Shown: positions 12,890 through 26,000 of the stretch, in pieces | How positions within the stretch are numbered: position 1 is the first letter of the stretch | How the letters are laid out: every line of letters begins with the position of its first letter | Assembly (NCBI GenBank): GCA_950022655.1 | Contig: OX465592.1 | Span: 62,001-126,000 of the forward strand | Source: Alentia gelatinosa | Lineage: Eukaryota > Annelida > Polychaeta > Phyllodocida > Polynoidae | Length of the DNA stretch: 64,000 nt | Direction: 5' to 3' | Notes under the pieces: model-generated | Told to the model about the DNA's origin: nothing | The model's input: the letters and a program-made list of their open reading frames with translations, nothing else | Database searches by the model: none | Position numbers and translations under genes: made by a program

Positions 12890-13990
12890 CGCCAAACACA
12901 CACAGACCACACACCACCTCATACAGAGACCCGCCACCACAGAGTCCTCTACCAGTCACCACACACTACCTTCTACCAGTCACCACACACAGAACACACC
13001 ACCTTATACCCGTCACCACACACAGAACACACACCGCCTTATACAGAGACCCGTCACCACACACCACCTTCTACCAGTCACCACACAGTCCAGGAGTCCT
13101 CTACCAGTCACCACACACAGAACACACCACCTTATACCCGTCACCACACACAGAACACACACCGCCTTATACAGAGACCCGTCACCACACACACACCACA
13201 CACCGCCTTATACAGAGACCCGTCACCACACACCACCTTCTACCCCTCACCACACAGTCCAGGAGTCCTCTACCAGTCACCACACACAGAACACACCACC
13301 TTATACCCGTCACCACACACACACCACACACCACCTTATACAGAGACCCGTCACCACACACAGAACACACCACCTTATACCCGTCACCACACACACACCA
13401 CACACCACCTTATACAGAGACCCGTCACCACACACAGAACACACCACCTTATACCCGTCACCACACACAGAACACACACCACCTTATACAGAGACCCGTC
13501 ACCACACACAGAACACACCACCTTATACCCGTCACCACACACAGAACACACACCACCTTATACAGAGACCCGTCACCACACACAGAACACACCACCTTAT
13601 ACCCGTCACCACACACAGAACACACACCACCTTATACAGAGACCCGTCACCACACACAGAACACAACACCTTATACCCGTCACCACACACAGAACACACA
13701 CCACCTTATACAGAGACCCGTCACCACACACAGAACACACCACCTTATACCCGTCAACACACACAGAACACACACCACCTTATACAGAGACCCGTCACCA
13801 CACACAGAACACACCACCTTATACCCGTCACCACACACAGAACACACACCACCTTCTACCAGTCACCACACAGTCCAGGAGTCCTCTACCAGTCACCACA
13901 CACAGAACACACCACCTTATACCCGTCACCACACACACACCACACACCACCTTATACCCGTCACCACACTACCTTCTACCCGTCACCACA
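12890..13990 (+). repeat. 74-bp minisatellite abutting the start codon
   Basis: Compound repeat of about 74 bp built from CCGTCACCACACACAGAACA, CACCACCTTATAC and AGAGACCCGTC modules. It runs to within about 15 bp of ATG 14004. The last module (CCGTCACCACAGAGTCCCGTC) merges into the presumed 5' UTR. Two frames are open through the array, one of them in frame with the receptor, but the translated product is only repeat. Confidence 0.9.
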
Positions 13991-14003
13991 GAGTCCCGTC
14001 AAG

Positions 14004-14067
14004 ATGGCAGGGAGTCCCCTCCTCACCTTCCTCCTGGTCTATATTTCTGTCAGCGGGACAGACTCAG
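14004..14067 (+). CDS. Exon 1: signal peptide
   Basis: ATG in CAAGATGG context, then a hydrophobic core (PLLTFLLVYISV) and a likely cleavage zone around SGTDS. 64 nt, donor CAG|GTGAG, leaving phase 1. Confidence 0.8.
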
Positions 14068-17000
14068 GTGAGTTCTAGTGTCTTTTAAGTGAAGAGAAAT
14101 GCGATTGGTTTTAAAGATCTATTTGAGTAACTCGATGTTAACAACACGCATACATCTCAGTATTTCTTCACCTTGACGGAGACATGTAAGGCTCTTTACA
14201 AGGTATGCAGTGTGCTTTGTGTTTTGTGAATTTGTCTAGGATACATATATCGCCTACATAGCATTAGAAAACAGCTCTGATGAAAGCATACATGGCATTA
14301 TCAACAGGTGGAATTCTACAGACCACAGAGCAAACTCCATACTGTGTGATAGGGAGGTGTCCCACCGCCACACTTGTACGCAAAACATCCTCCATCAAAA
14401 ATGATTCAAAAGAATAATAAAAAAAATGAATATCCTAGACCACGTTTCCTATGTGTACTTATATGGGCCTATCTTTTTACCTGCATTTCCGCCACAAAGT
14501 ACAGAAAATATACTTAAAGAATAAAATTGGTAAATAACCAATAATGTATACTTCCCCGTTCATTACTTCGATAGACGCACTGCTGCTCCCTATACAGTAT
14601 GAATAGAGTACTGCACCCTGTTCCGTACTCTATTGTACTGTATTGTACACGGCGAAACATCGGCAGAGTGTAGACTTCGACATGGTTATGTGTCTGTACT
14701 CCACCCTGTTCAGTATGCTATAAGACTGAACACTTGGATACACCGGCAGTCACTTCAACTTGGGTTCTATACCAATTCATTGAAAAAGATTGTTAAATTC
14801 GTGTATGTAATAAATATAGAATTACATAACATACTTGCCATTTTATTGTAAAGGATTGTTAAACTCGGGTATGTAGTGAATATAGAATTACATAACATAT
14901 TTGTATGTGCTTAGTACAGAACTCGATGGGTATCGATTTTATTCATGGAACTCGGCCATGGGCCTCGTTCTGTAAAAGACAGCGACTCCCCAACTCGTTC
15001 TGCAGCCTCTACAGCACGGTCAGGTCGTTTTACATGACGACTTGCGGCCTACAAGCGAAGGCTGACATTGTGAGGAACGTGTGAAGTATCACGGCCAGGA
15101 CGCGGGTGGCGCCGCCTGGAGCTTCACGGACGTACCGCGCTTAGTAGACGTACAACGCCACCTAGCGGTTCTACCGGTGTCTCTGACGTCACGCCTTCAC
15201 GCGCGTCGACACAACACGGGTGGATTTACTCTCCCGTTTTTAAGTGCTTTTTACCGGCTTTTTGACGACTTCTCGGCGGCCGAAGACCATCAGATATGGA
15301 ACGAGTGTCGCACTCGACGTTTGAATTGACGTTTTCTCGGGGACATAAATCGTTACAGCCGCGAATCCGCCTAGACGAACTAGCAGACGCCTGTCGGCAC
15401 TCAGGTCGCCATTTTGGATGTCTTGACATCGGCTCAACAGGACTCTATCATCACCAGGGTGGCAGGATGCCGGTTCCCCACGCCCTCTCAGGGTAAGACT
15501 GTGTGGCCAACCATGGACAGTGTATCTCTAGAGTTGTATGTCCATGGGCCGACACATCTCTCCTCTTTTCATCTTATTGTGTGGAGATTATTAGCGGCGC
15601 TCTCTCACTAGATGGAGCCACCCGCGGTCGGTTCCCACATTCCCCGCCAGGCGCCGCCACCAGTCAGCCGTTTACAGGCAGGCCGCAGCTAAAGTCTTTG
15701 ATTATATCCATTCATTAAATGATTAAACGCAATTAGAATGAAGTTCATTATAGACTGGAGCCGGTCTAAGGCCAGTCGTGGGCGACCCCAACAGGACAGG
15801 GTCGACCTCGCCTGCGTCTGGGGGTGTTTCCGGTCGAGATTATCTCAACCTGAGATCAGCTGAGATTAATCAGCGATCCCGAGACCGAATTTGAGATCAA
15901 TGGCGGAAAGTATTTTTCTGACATGGTCTCAAATCGACAGAGCGGATCTCAGCTAGAACGATCATTTCTGCAAAATTCTGCAATCGGAAATTATTGATTT
16001 GAGGCACTTATCTTTGATCAAATTAGACCATATTTACAGCGAATAATTGTCCATGCCCAGTTGATCCAACCCGCCCCTGTCTGCGCTGCGCTGCGACTAA
16101 CGTGCGTAGCGAACGTCTGCTCTGGTGGCCAGTGTATAGATCAGAGGAGCCTTACGATAAAGTCCCTCACTCTCCTTTTTTGAAATCGTTATCGTTTTAC
16201 AATTGCATTACAAGAAGCATTAATATTTTTATATTTCTGAAAGTTTCTAATATCATTACACCATTTTATAAGTTTGTTACAAGATGTCTATTAAGAATTC
16301 CCATCAATCACGAGTCAGTAGAAAGGTCTGACATGTTGGATTTACAGTCTTGGAAGATACACAGGGCAAACCAAGGTACGAGCTATTTGCCAACTATAAC
16401 CTGACAGAGTGAGGGCTTTAAAAGATACTGCCGCAAATGAACTCGCCACACTTGAACGGTTCTGTAGCTCATATTCGTTGTAATGTTGTGATTTCGATCT
16501 CGTCTGCTGCCGACGTTTACTGCGACCTTCGCCGATTTCCCGATAGGTGGCGTACGTGTATTAGTTTGCGTTTTGCTCGCTAGGGGCCCGATGGCCTTTT
16601 GGGAACTATTTCCAGTAATCTCCTGATTTCAATGGCAGGAGATAACGGGCCTCAGTAATCTCCTGGTAGCAAAATACTATTCCTATGGAGACTCCGTATT
16701 ATGTTGTTCATAAATGAGATGATTAGCGGCATACTACAAAAGAATTACATGCCATTGCTCCTTATTCTTCTCATCTCGTTTGTTTTGTTTTTGTTTTGCA
16801 GAATGTCTCACATGTACTGGAGGTAGGTATTACAATCATTAGTTTTTCAACATACAGACATTCCCCCTACCAGGTGGGCATTTTACTTAGTTCATAGTTT
16901 GTTTTACATTTGCTTAAAGGCATATCCTACAATACACACTTGCGCCACCTAGTGATTTTCAAATGTTACCAATTCAAACTTGTTCCTTTGACTCATTCTA

Positions 17001-20000
17001 ACACCAAATAAGAGAAATATGAAATATTTTCTAATTGAAAAAAAAACAATAGATGAATTAAGCTATTTATTCTTTATTTCCATGGGAAATGTTCTGAAAA
17101 ATATAGTGTCCTTCAATTATCTTAAGATCAAAGATGGTGGTCTGTGGTTTTTATAGATTGAATGTGTAGAACTATAAACTTTCTTTATTCTGTGCATGTT
17201 TTAAGAATATGACATGGGTTTAACTATGTGAGAAACTACATTTAAGAATTTCTATATATCCTTTTTGGATATCATTATAATACTCACCTCTAAATCAGAG
17301 CAGGATGACCCTATTGTTTAAGTTGGCAATGTGTTCTACAACATTTGGAGATGGTCAGCATCACTGATTAATTCAATGGGGCTGGATTCCGTTTGTGCAT
17401 GACAGAAGTGGGTCGATGGTGCCATATTGCCTAAGACAGGGGAGAAAACGCATTGACCAGTTCTGTTTCCACCTGACGATTATTGCACTAAATCTGCCTC
17501 ATGAGAAGTCGGCAGTGCAAAATGCCATGACCGGTGGTCGTTATCGGCAGGTTTAAACGCCGCATTTTTCTTCAAAAAATCAAAGGGGATCCCAAACTAA
17601 ATCCCTTACACCACTGATTTTTTAAGAAGGATTTTTGGAAAACTAAAATGCCGCATTAGGCCAAACTCTTGTAGAGAGGGATTAGATCAATGTACTTTCA
17701 GTTTCATTCTCTGCCTCTCACTGTGAGGTCAGCAGGTAATGGAGAGGGATTAGATCAATGTACTTTCAGTTTCATTCTCTGCCTCTCACTGTGAGGTCAG
17801 CAGACAATGGAGAGGGATTAGATCAATGTACTTTCAGTTTCATTCTCTGCCTCTCACTGTGAGGTCAGCAGACAATGGAGAGGGATTAGATCAATGTACT
17901 TTCAGTTTCATTCTCTGCCTCTCACTGTGAGGTCAGCAGACAATGGAGAGGGATTAGATCAATGTACTTTCAGTTTCATTCTCTCACTGTGAGGTCAGCA
18001 GACAATGGAGAGGGATTAGACCAATGTCCTTTCAGTTTCATTCTCTGCCTCTCACTGTGAGGTCAGCAGACAATGGAGAGGGATTAGATCAATGTACTTT
18101 CAGTTTCATTCTCTCACTGTGAGGTCAGCAGACAATGGAGAGGGATTAGATCAATGTACTTTCAGTTTCATTCTCTCACTGTGAGGTCAGCAGACAATGG
18201 AGAGGGATTAGATCAATGTACTTTCAGTTTCATTCTCTGCCTCTCACTGTGAGGTCAGCAGACAATGGAGAGGGATTATATCAATGTACTTTCAGTTTCA
18301 TTCTCTGCCTCTCACTGTGAGGTCAGCAGACAATGGAGAGGGATTAGATCAATGTACTTTCAGTTTCATTCTCTCACTGTGAGGTCAGCAGACAATGGAG
18401 AGGGATTAGATCAATGTACTTTCAGTTTCATTCTCTGCCTCTCACTGTGAGGTCAGCAGACAATGGAGAGGGATTAGATCAATGTACTTTCAGTTTCATT
18501 CTCTGCCTCTCACTGTGAGGTCAGCAGACAATGGAGAGGGATTAGATCAATGTACTTTCAGTTTCATTCTCTCACTGTGAGGTCAGCAGACAATGGAGAG
18601 GGATTAGATCAATGTACTTTTTTTTCCGGTTTTCTTCAGAGTGTCGCGATACAAAGGTAGAAGTTCTTTTCATTTAGTTTTCTTCAGAGTGTCATGATAC
18701 AATGGTAGACATTTTTTCTTCTGGTTTTCTTCAGAGTGTCGCGACTCGAAGGTAGATATTTTTTCTTCTGGTTTTCTTCAGAGTGTCGCAACTCGAAGGT
18801 AGACATTTTTTCTTCTGGTTTTCTTCAGAGTGTCACGATACGAAGGTAGATATTTTTTCTTCTGGTTTTCTTCAAAGTGTCGCGACTCGAAGGTAGACAT
18901 TTTTTCTTCTGGTTTTCTTCAGAGTGTCGCGATACGAAGGTAGACATAACGTTCGTTGTGGACGGCAGTGGCTCCATCTGTGAGAACGCAGGGCAAAACT
19001 GCAACAACTGGAAGAATATTCTTCAGTTTGTCAACAATGTTGTCGACCATCTTAACATCGGCAATGACAACGACAGAGTGGCCTTTGTCCAGGTAAATAT
19101 ATTTAACAGGTCGTCTTCATTGAGAGTCGGCCACACGTATATATACGGTGCCTAAAGCTTATAGTCGTCACTAGCCCTTCACCATCTGTTTGTGAATACT
19201 GTGACATTGGAAAGGTGCAGCGGGCCAGTGTCTTGATCCTGCTTGCTGGCCTCCTATTGGCTAGGATATGTACTTAGTCTACGACTCAGGGCCCTGTTTT
19301 TTAGTCACAACCATTGTGAGGCCATGAAGGCCCAAGACCTACCAGCGATTTCACGACAGTTTTGAAGACAAAAGATGGCCAGTGTTTTATAGGCGGTGTC
19401 GTAGTGCGCCGCGGACGATCGCCACTAAAACTGTCGGCTGTCACGACAAGTATAGAACTGTCTTAGGTTCTATCAGACTTGGACAGTACAAGTTTAACCC
19501 AATATCTAAAGTTCAAACGCGAATTGCGGTAAATCGGCATGGCAGATCTTCTTCATATTTGGAGCGATTATAGCTTATATATTTCCTGAAATCGTGTGAA
19601 AGTTTCATGGCTGAAATTCTGCAGTACATCAGTACCAGTCTTTCAATTCCGATCCCTGTACTAGAACCAGCTATGTTTGTCACGTGACAGCTGCAGAGGG
19701 TCAAGGTCGCCACATAAATTATCGGAGGTGGGAGAGTACACTGGCCACCAGTGCAGCATTTGCTATGACAAAGTTCAAACGCCGATATCGGCGGATCGGT
19801 GGGGCCGATTTTCTTCATATTTGGTACGATCATTGGTCATATTAATCCCTAACTCTTGTTAAATTTTCATGCCTTAATAATTACGGGAAGTGAATTTCCG
19901 CATTCGGTACGACATGTCCATAGATGTCTTAGGGCTACGACAGTTTGGGAGACAAATTTACCCACGTGACCTTACATTTGTCGTGACTATAGCACACTTC

Positions 20001-23000
20001 AGACTGCCCTAAGTCTCTTACAGCGGCGATAATTAGCCGATCCCCTAAACTGTCGCGTCTATAGTACACTGACAGCAAAAACATGTCGCCCATAACGATG
20101 GTCGTGAATAAAAAAACAGGGCCCAGCAGTGGGTCCATTTGTCTCACCAAAATGCCCCGACACATTTCAAAAACGTCTAAGATCAAAATCTCATGGGATT
20201 CTGAACCTCGTTAGGGGTATTTGTCACCAATAATTGCGGGAAAAAAACTTGTTGCAGGGAAATGGAACCCTACAATTCAGACAAGGAGATTGTGTTCCAG
20301 TGCAGAATCCTACCAGGATTTGTCTCAGACAAACACACTTTGAGGTACATGAATCTCAGCAGGATTTGTCTCAGATAAACGCCCTGTGACGTACATGAAT
20401 CCCAGCAGGATTTATCTCAGACAAACAGCCTGTGAGGTACATGAATCTCAGCAGGATTTGTCTCAGATAAACGCCCTGTGAGGTACATGAATCTCAGCAG
20501 GATTTGTCTCAGACAAACACCCTGTGAGGTACATGAATCTCAGCAGGATTTGTCTCAGACTAACACCCTGTGAGGTACATGAATCTCAGCAGGATTTGTC
20601 TCAGACTAACACCCTGTGAGGTACATGAATCTCAGCAGGATTTCTCCCAGACTAACACCCTGTGAGGTACATGAATCCCATCGTGTGAATTTTACTTTAG
20701 GTTGACCATGCTCACTCACCCAGGTTGGCTATTTTTATTAGGTCATTAAATTCTACATAATTGATATTCTAATTTTTTGGAGTTCCTTATGCATATTAGA
20801 GTTCTATTGAGTTCTGCTTTATTATAGAATGACAAATAATTTTCCTATTCATTGTATATCAAATTATCTTTATGTTTTATTTAAGTAGAAAAATTATTTA
20901 TATCGATGCTTGTATATATATTTTTTTAGAAGTATCCTTTAATTTAATCGTATTTATTGTCAATTAATGCATTTTCTCTCACGCTTGCAGTTCGCTAATG
21001 ACGCTAAGATTGAGTTCCCACTGAGCACCTACAGAACAAAGGAGTCTGCCAAACAGGCCATCCTCAACATCAACCACCGGGGCGGCAACACCAACATGTC
21101 CGGGGGGATCCGAGTCATGAGGTGAATATCTGAGACTTACGTACAATTAATGGAAGATCTGAGCGACGGAGTAAATATCTGAGACTTACGTACAATTAAT
21201 GGAAGATCCGAGTGACGGAGTGAATATCTGAGACTTACGTACAATTAATGGAAGATCCGAGTGTCGGAGTGAATATCTGAGACTTACGTACAATTAATGG
21301 ATGATCCGAGTGACGGAGTGAATATCTGAGACTTACCTACAATTAATGGATGATCCGAGTGTCGGAGTGAATATCTGAGACTTACGTTGAATGCTTAAAG
21401 AATGGAGGAGCAATGAAGCTTTGTCAATGAATCCTAAATACTTTTTAAAAGTTTCATTAGGGTACTACATCATACAGATATTCCCATGCTTGGCTGGTGT
21501 TGTTCTGCCGCTTGGTCCCTCTTGCGTTAGATTACGTAATACAAAGTATTTACTGCAGAGTGGTAGCATAACCTATAGCCAACAATCTTAGTAGGACTAT
21601 GCTTACAACTAAAATGTCGCCATTTCATTCTTCAATTAATTGACATTTTTACTAAATGAGAGCTGCAACATTTGTACAAACTTGTTCAGAGAGTCTTCTT
21701 CACTCGCTATGATTGTTGCAGACTGATTCTTGTACGATACTTATTCAGCTATGATTGTTGCAGACTGATTCTTGTACGATAGTTGGTCAGCTGTGATTGT
21801 TGCAGACTGATTCTTGTACGATAGTTGGTCAGCTGTGATTGCTGCGGACTGATTGTTGATTGATTGTTAAGAACATGGCTGTATGATGGTTACGATGCTC
21901 GTTCATACCTGAGTATTTTATGATTGATAGTTGTACGATACTTATTCAGCTATGATTGTTGCAGACTGATTCTTGTACGATAGTTGGTCAGCTGTGATTG
22001 CTGCGGACTGATTGTTGATTGATTGTTAAGAACATGGCTGTATGATGGTTACGATGCTCGTTCATACCTGAGTATTTTATGATTGATAGTTGTACGATAC
22101 TTATTCAGCTATGATTGTTGCAGACTGATTCTTGTACGATAGTTGGTCAGCTGTGATTGCTGCGGACTGATTGTTGATTGATTGTTAAGAACATGGCTGT
22201 ATGATGGTTACGATGCTCGTTCATACCTGAGTATTTTATGATTGATAGTTGTACGATACTTATTCAGCTATGATTGTTGCAGACTGATTATTGTACGATA
22301 GTTGGTCAGCTGTGATTGCTGCGGACTGATTGTTGATTGATTGTTAAGAACATGGCTGTATGATGGTTACGATGCTCGTTCATACCTGAGTATTTTATGA
22401 TTGATAGTTGTACGATACTTATTCAGCTATGATTGTTGCGTGACTGATTATTGTACGATACTTGTTCAGACAGAAGGTCTTCTTCTAGCTACGCGAATGA
22501 AAAATTGAATTTTATATCCATAATTGGAATGATACATGCAGCAGATAGCCTGGAACGGGAGGATTACAAAGATACTTGAATTTTAAAAATCGGTCATGTA
22601 GTTCAAGAATTACGGATGAAAGTCTAGTCAAATTAAGATTTAATGTGAGGAACTCAAGTGTATAGAAAACAGTAGAAGGGCATGGCACCACATAATGATT
22701 AGCACAGATGAACAGATTTATTATAATAGCTCTCTAGATATTGATGATAGGGACAAGATATTTAGCATATATAGGTATATGTACATGCTGAATCCAATGG
22801 AGATATTTATTTTTATGTATATTGATGACTTCATAGATAATTTGCATATTAGAGATCAGAGAATTGCCAAACTCAGTTCTTCAGTGTAGCTATTATAAGA
22901 TGCCGACCTCTTACAGCTATCAAACTATGGCATGTCATACATCAAATTAATCCTCTATTTCTGCTCTTTACAATGGTGTAGGCAGGAAACTGTTTTATTC

Positions 23001-26000
23001 AACCATGTCTGTGTGACAAGCGTTTCCTTCTTTCAAATGGGTGCATGATCAACTTATTTTGGTCATAGAAATTTCGTGTTAGCACTGAAGGGAAGCTCAA
23101 AGTGTCCTCTAATTGGCTAAAATAGTTTTTTTGTATTTAAAGCGGTGTAACCTATCAGCAAATGATTGAACTAAACACTGTGTCTGGTAGAGCAGGTGCC
23201 ATGGACCAGGGTGTAGGCCCAGGCCAATTCCTTTGAAAACAAGTGATAAATCTAAATGAATTATTCCTCCATTATTCCTATATGTATATTCACAGGAAAG
23301 CCCTGAATCTCAGCTTTCAGAAGCTGTATTTTGATATTAGATGTGAAGAGCAGGCGCTTGTGGAGAACCATTTAAGTGACAATAAATGAGAGATTTGTTG
23401 TTTGTCACACTGAGTGACGGCTGCGCGCGCGTTGCTACTTCTTCACTGCGTCAGACTGGCTGGCCGTTAAGAACATGGCGGTATGATGGTTATTGTACGA
23501 TACTTGTTTATAACTGATTATTGTACGATACTTGTTTGTAACTGATTATTGTGCGATACTTGTTCAGACAGAAGATTTTCTTCACGGCGGCAGACCGGCT
23601 GGCCGTTAAGAACATGGCGGTATGATGGTTATTGTACGATACTTGTTTGTAACTGATTATTGTACGATACTTGTTTGTAACTGATTATTGTGCGATACTT
23701 GTTCAGACAGAAGATTTTCTTCACGGCGGCAGACCGGCTGGCCGTTAAGAACATGGCGGTATGATGGTTATTGTAAGATACTTGTTTATAATTGATTATT
23801 GTACGATACTTGTTTGTAACTGATTATTGTGCGATACTTGTTCAGACAGAAGATTTTCTTCACGGCGGCAGACCGGCTGGCCGTTAAGAACATGGCGGTA
23901 TGATGGTTATTGTACGATACTTGTTTATAACTGATTATTGTACGATACTTGTTTGTAACTGATTATTGTGCGATACTTGTTCAGACAGAAGATTTTCTTC
24001 ACGGCGGCAGACCGGCTGGCCGTTAAGAACATGGCCGTGGTCATCACAGACGGCATCTCCACACGCGACCCGGACCTTACCATCCCTGAAGCTGAGGCTG
24101 CGAGGAATGCTGGCATCAAGATCTACAGGTCTGTGACCCAACTTTAATGTTCTCAAAATACATTGATAATTCCAACACCTAGATTTGTTATTGGAAAAAA
24201 GTAAAAAATGTAAAAAAAAAAATTATGTTGCATTGGAGGTTAAAGGAGTTTTCATGTTGTAATCAGGTAGTAACCAGGTGGGGCATCATCGTCCAGGCCA
24301 AATCATCTGTATCTTAATCTCACCCCTGGTATCATTTCCTCACAAAATAAACATTGAAAACTCATTCTCTAACCCCTAGGAGCACTAAAAAATACCTCAA
24401 TGGTGAATGGAGGTTTTTTTGCTAATCAGTCAATGTGAGGGGGTGAGATGAATTTAGAAACTTCTTTTACAGTCAGAGCTCGATCAGAGTCTCGTTTGAA
24501 TTGCTACGTAATTCACGCGGCTTCACCATACACGATTCAAATAGAACGTTTCCTCTATAATATTTAGAGATACTAGCTCTATGGTAGATGTGATGATGTA
24601 CGTAGGTTTGATGCATTTGTAGTGGATGGGTGTCGGGTCCAGCCGAAGCTCCTCCCGAGCACCACTACAGTTTTGGTCCAAGATGCCATCTCGGTGCTGG
24701 TCCCACCCGCTAACCCCCAGCTGTGTTTAACCACAACCACCCAGCACCGTAGCTCTGCCTTTGAGGATCACATGGCTGGTAAGAGCCACCTCCTGGAGGG
24801 AGTAGCCCCTACCTCCCTCCGGCCCGTGGACACCACTACCCTGCTCTCCTCTCGGGACCCCAGAACTCTATCCAGAGAAGGGACCCACTGGTCGACCCTC
24901 TCCTCCTAGAGAACCGGGATACTCTGACTCCACCATCTAGGGAACCCGAATCGGTCAACAGCTAGTCCGGAGAGCTAGCTCCCATCGGTGGAGCACAGAG
25001 ATAGAGCCCTGCAGAGAGACCGCACGTAGTCTCTCCACACCCCAGTGTGTCTCAGTAAGCCACAGCAGGCTGCTTATATACAGCCCATGTCCTCACTGAG
25101 CATGTGCAAGAACTTTGCTGGTTCTCCACGGGGTATTCTGAGTAAGCCTGGTCACTAGCAAACCAGTGGTTCCCGCTAGTTCCCTGCCCACTTCCCCAGG
25201 ATCAATCCTCACTGCTGGTTCTCAACCTGACAGCTGAGAAACCAGTCTGGACTGGTCCCAACACGGTGTCAGTAATAGCCAGCGGCAGGTGGCCTACTTC
25301 AAAACCGCGGGAAAACAAGTCTAATTGACCTGTGCAACGGCTTGCTGGGCTGTCCCGGCCGCGGCTATACTTAGAAAGGCGTAGTAGACGTGCCAAGCCT
25401 TAGTCGACTTGCACAGGTCCCCTACACATTTATGAAGAAATGAGAACCACCTTTAATGCGAATTTGTATCAAATAGACTAAGTTTCTAATTATCTTTTTG
25501 TAATTCTTCCAGCATTGGCATCACGCCCTCGGTGGACGAGACGGAAATACAAAAGATCTCCTCTCTGCCACAGACGATTAACATCAGTTACTGGCTACTG
25601 AGTACGTTTAGCGAGGCGTCCGGATACGACATCACAGAACACATGTTCAACACCGTGTGTCAAGATGAGCCCAAGGCACCAGCGGGCGCTACTTCCGGTA
25701 AGTAGCAGTTCGCATGTAAAGTGGAGCCCCCGGGTATCAGCGGGCGCTACTTCCGGTAAGTAGCAGTTTGCATGTAAAGTGGAGCCCCCGGGTATCAGCG
25801 GGCGCTACTTCCGGTAAGTAGCAGTTTGCATGTAAAGTGGAGCCCCCGGGTATCAGCGGGCGCTACTTCCGGTAAGTAGCAGTTCACATGTAGAGTGGAG
25901 CCCCCGGGTATCAGCGGGCGCTACTTCCGGTAAGTAGCAGTTCACATGTAAAGTGGAGCCCCCGGGTATCAGCGGGCGCTACTTCCGGTAAGTAGCAGTT

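Larger units (their letters stand above)
14068..16801 (+). other. Intron 1
   Basis: 2.7 kb. It contains a 66-bp tandem duplication (14788-14910), a GC/CpG-rich patch (about 15000-15700) and a truncated TIR element (15821-16050). An AT-rich remainder follows. The CpG-rich patch has an open frame 15296-15496 that ends near a GTAAG donor (CTCTCAGGGTAAG); it could be an alternative first exon or promoter, but no domain is seen. Confidence 0.6.
16823..18922 (+). other. Intron 2
   Basis: 2.1 kb made of a dispersed element (16914-17290), a short unique part (17290-17670), a 68/62-bp minisatellite (17671-18616) and a splice-acceptor repeat (18617-18950). Confidence 0.7.
19093..20990 (+). other. Intron 3
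   Basis: 1.9 kb. It holds a complete family-A TIR element (19290-20123), a 46-bp minisatellite (about 20305-20685) and AT-rich sequence up to the acceptor TTGCAG. Confidence 0.75.

Noticed and set aside
12792..14003. N-terminal extension of the receptor through the 5' minisatellite (frame is open)
   Set aside because: The extension is only His/Thr/Pro repeat, while ATG 14004 starts a typical signal peptide.
24001..24020. Acceptor GGCGGCAG for exon 5
   Set aside because: It would give the wrong phase with exon 4 and lead to a stop; TTGTTCAG at 23984 restores the frame and yields QKIFFTAADRL.
24622..24909. 95-codon ORF as a gene in intron 5
   Set aside because: Lies wholly inside the probable solo LTR and shows no domain.
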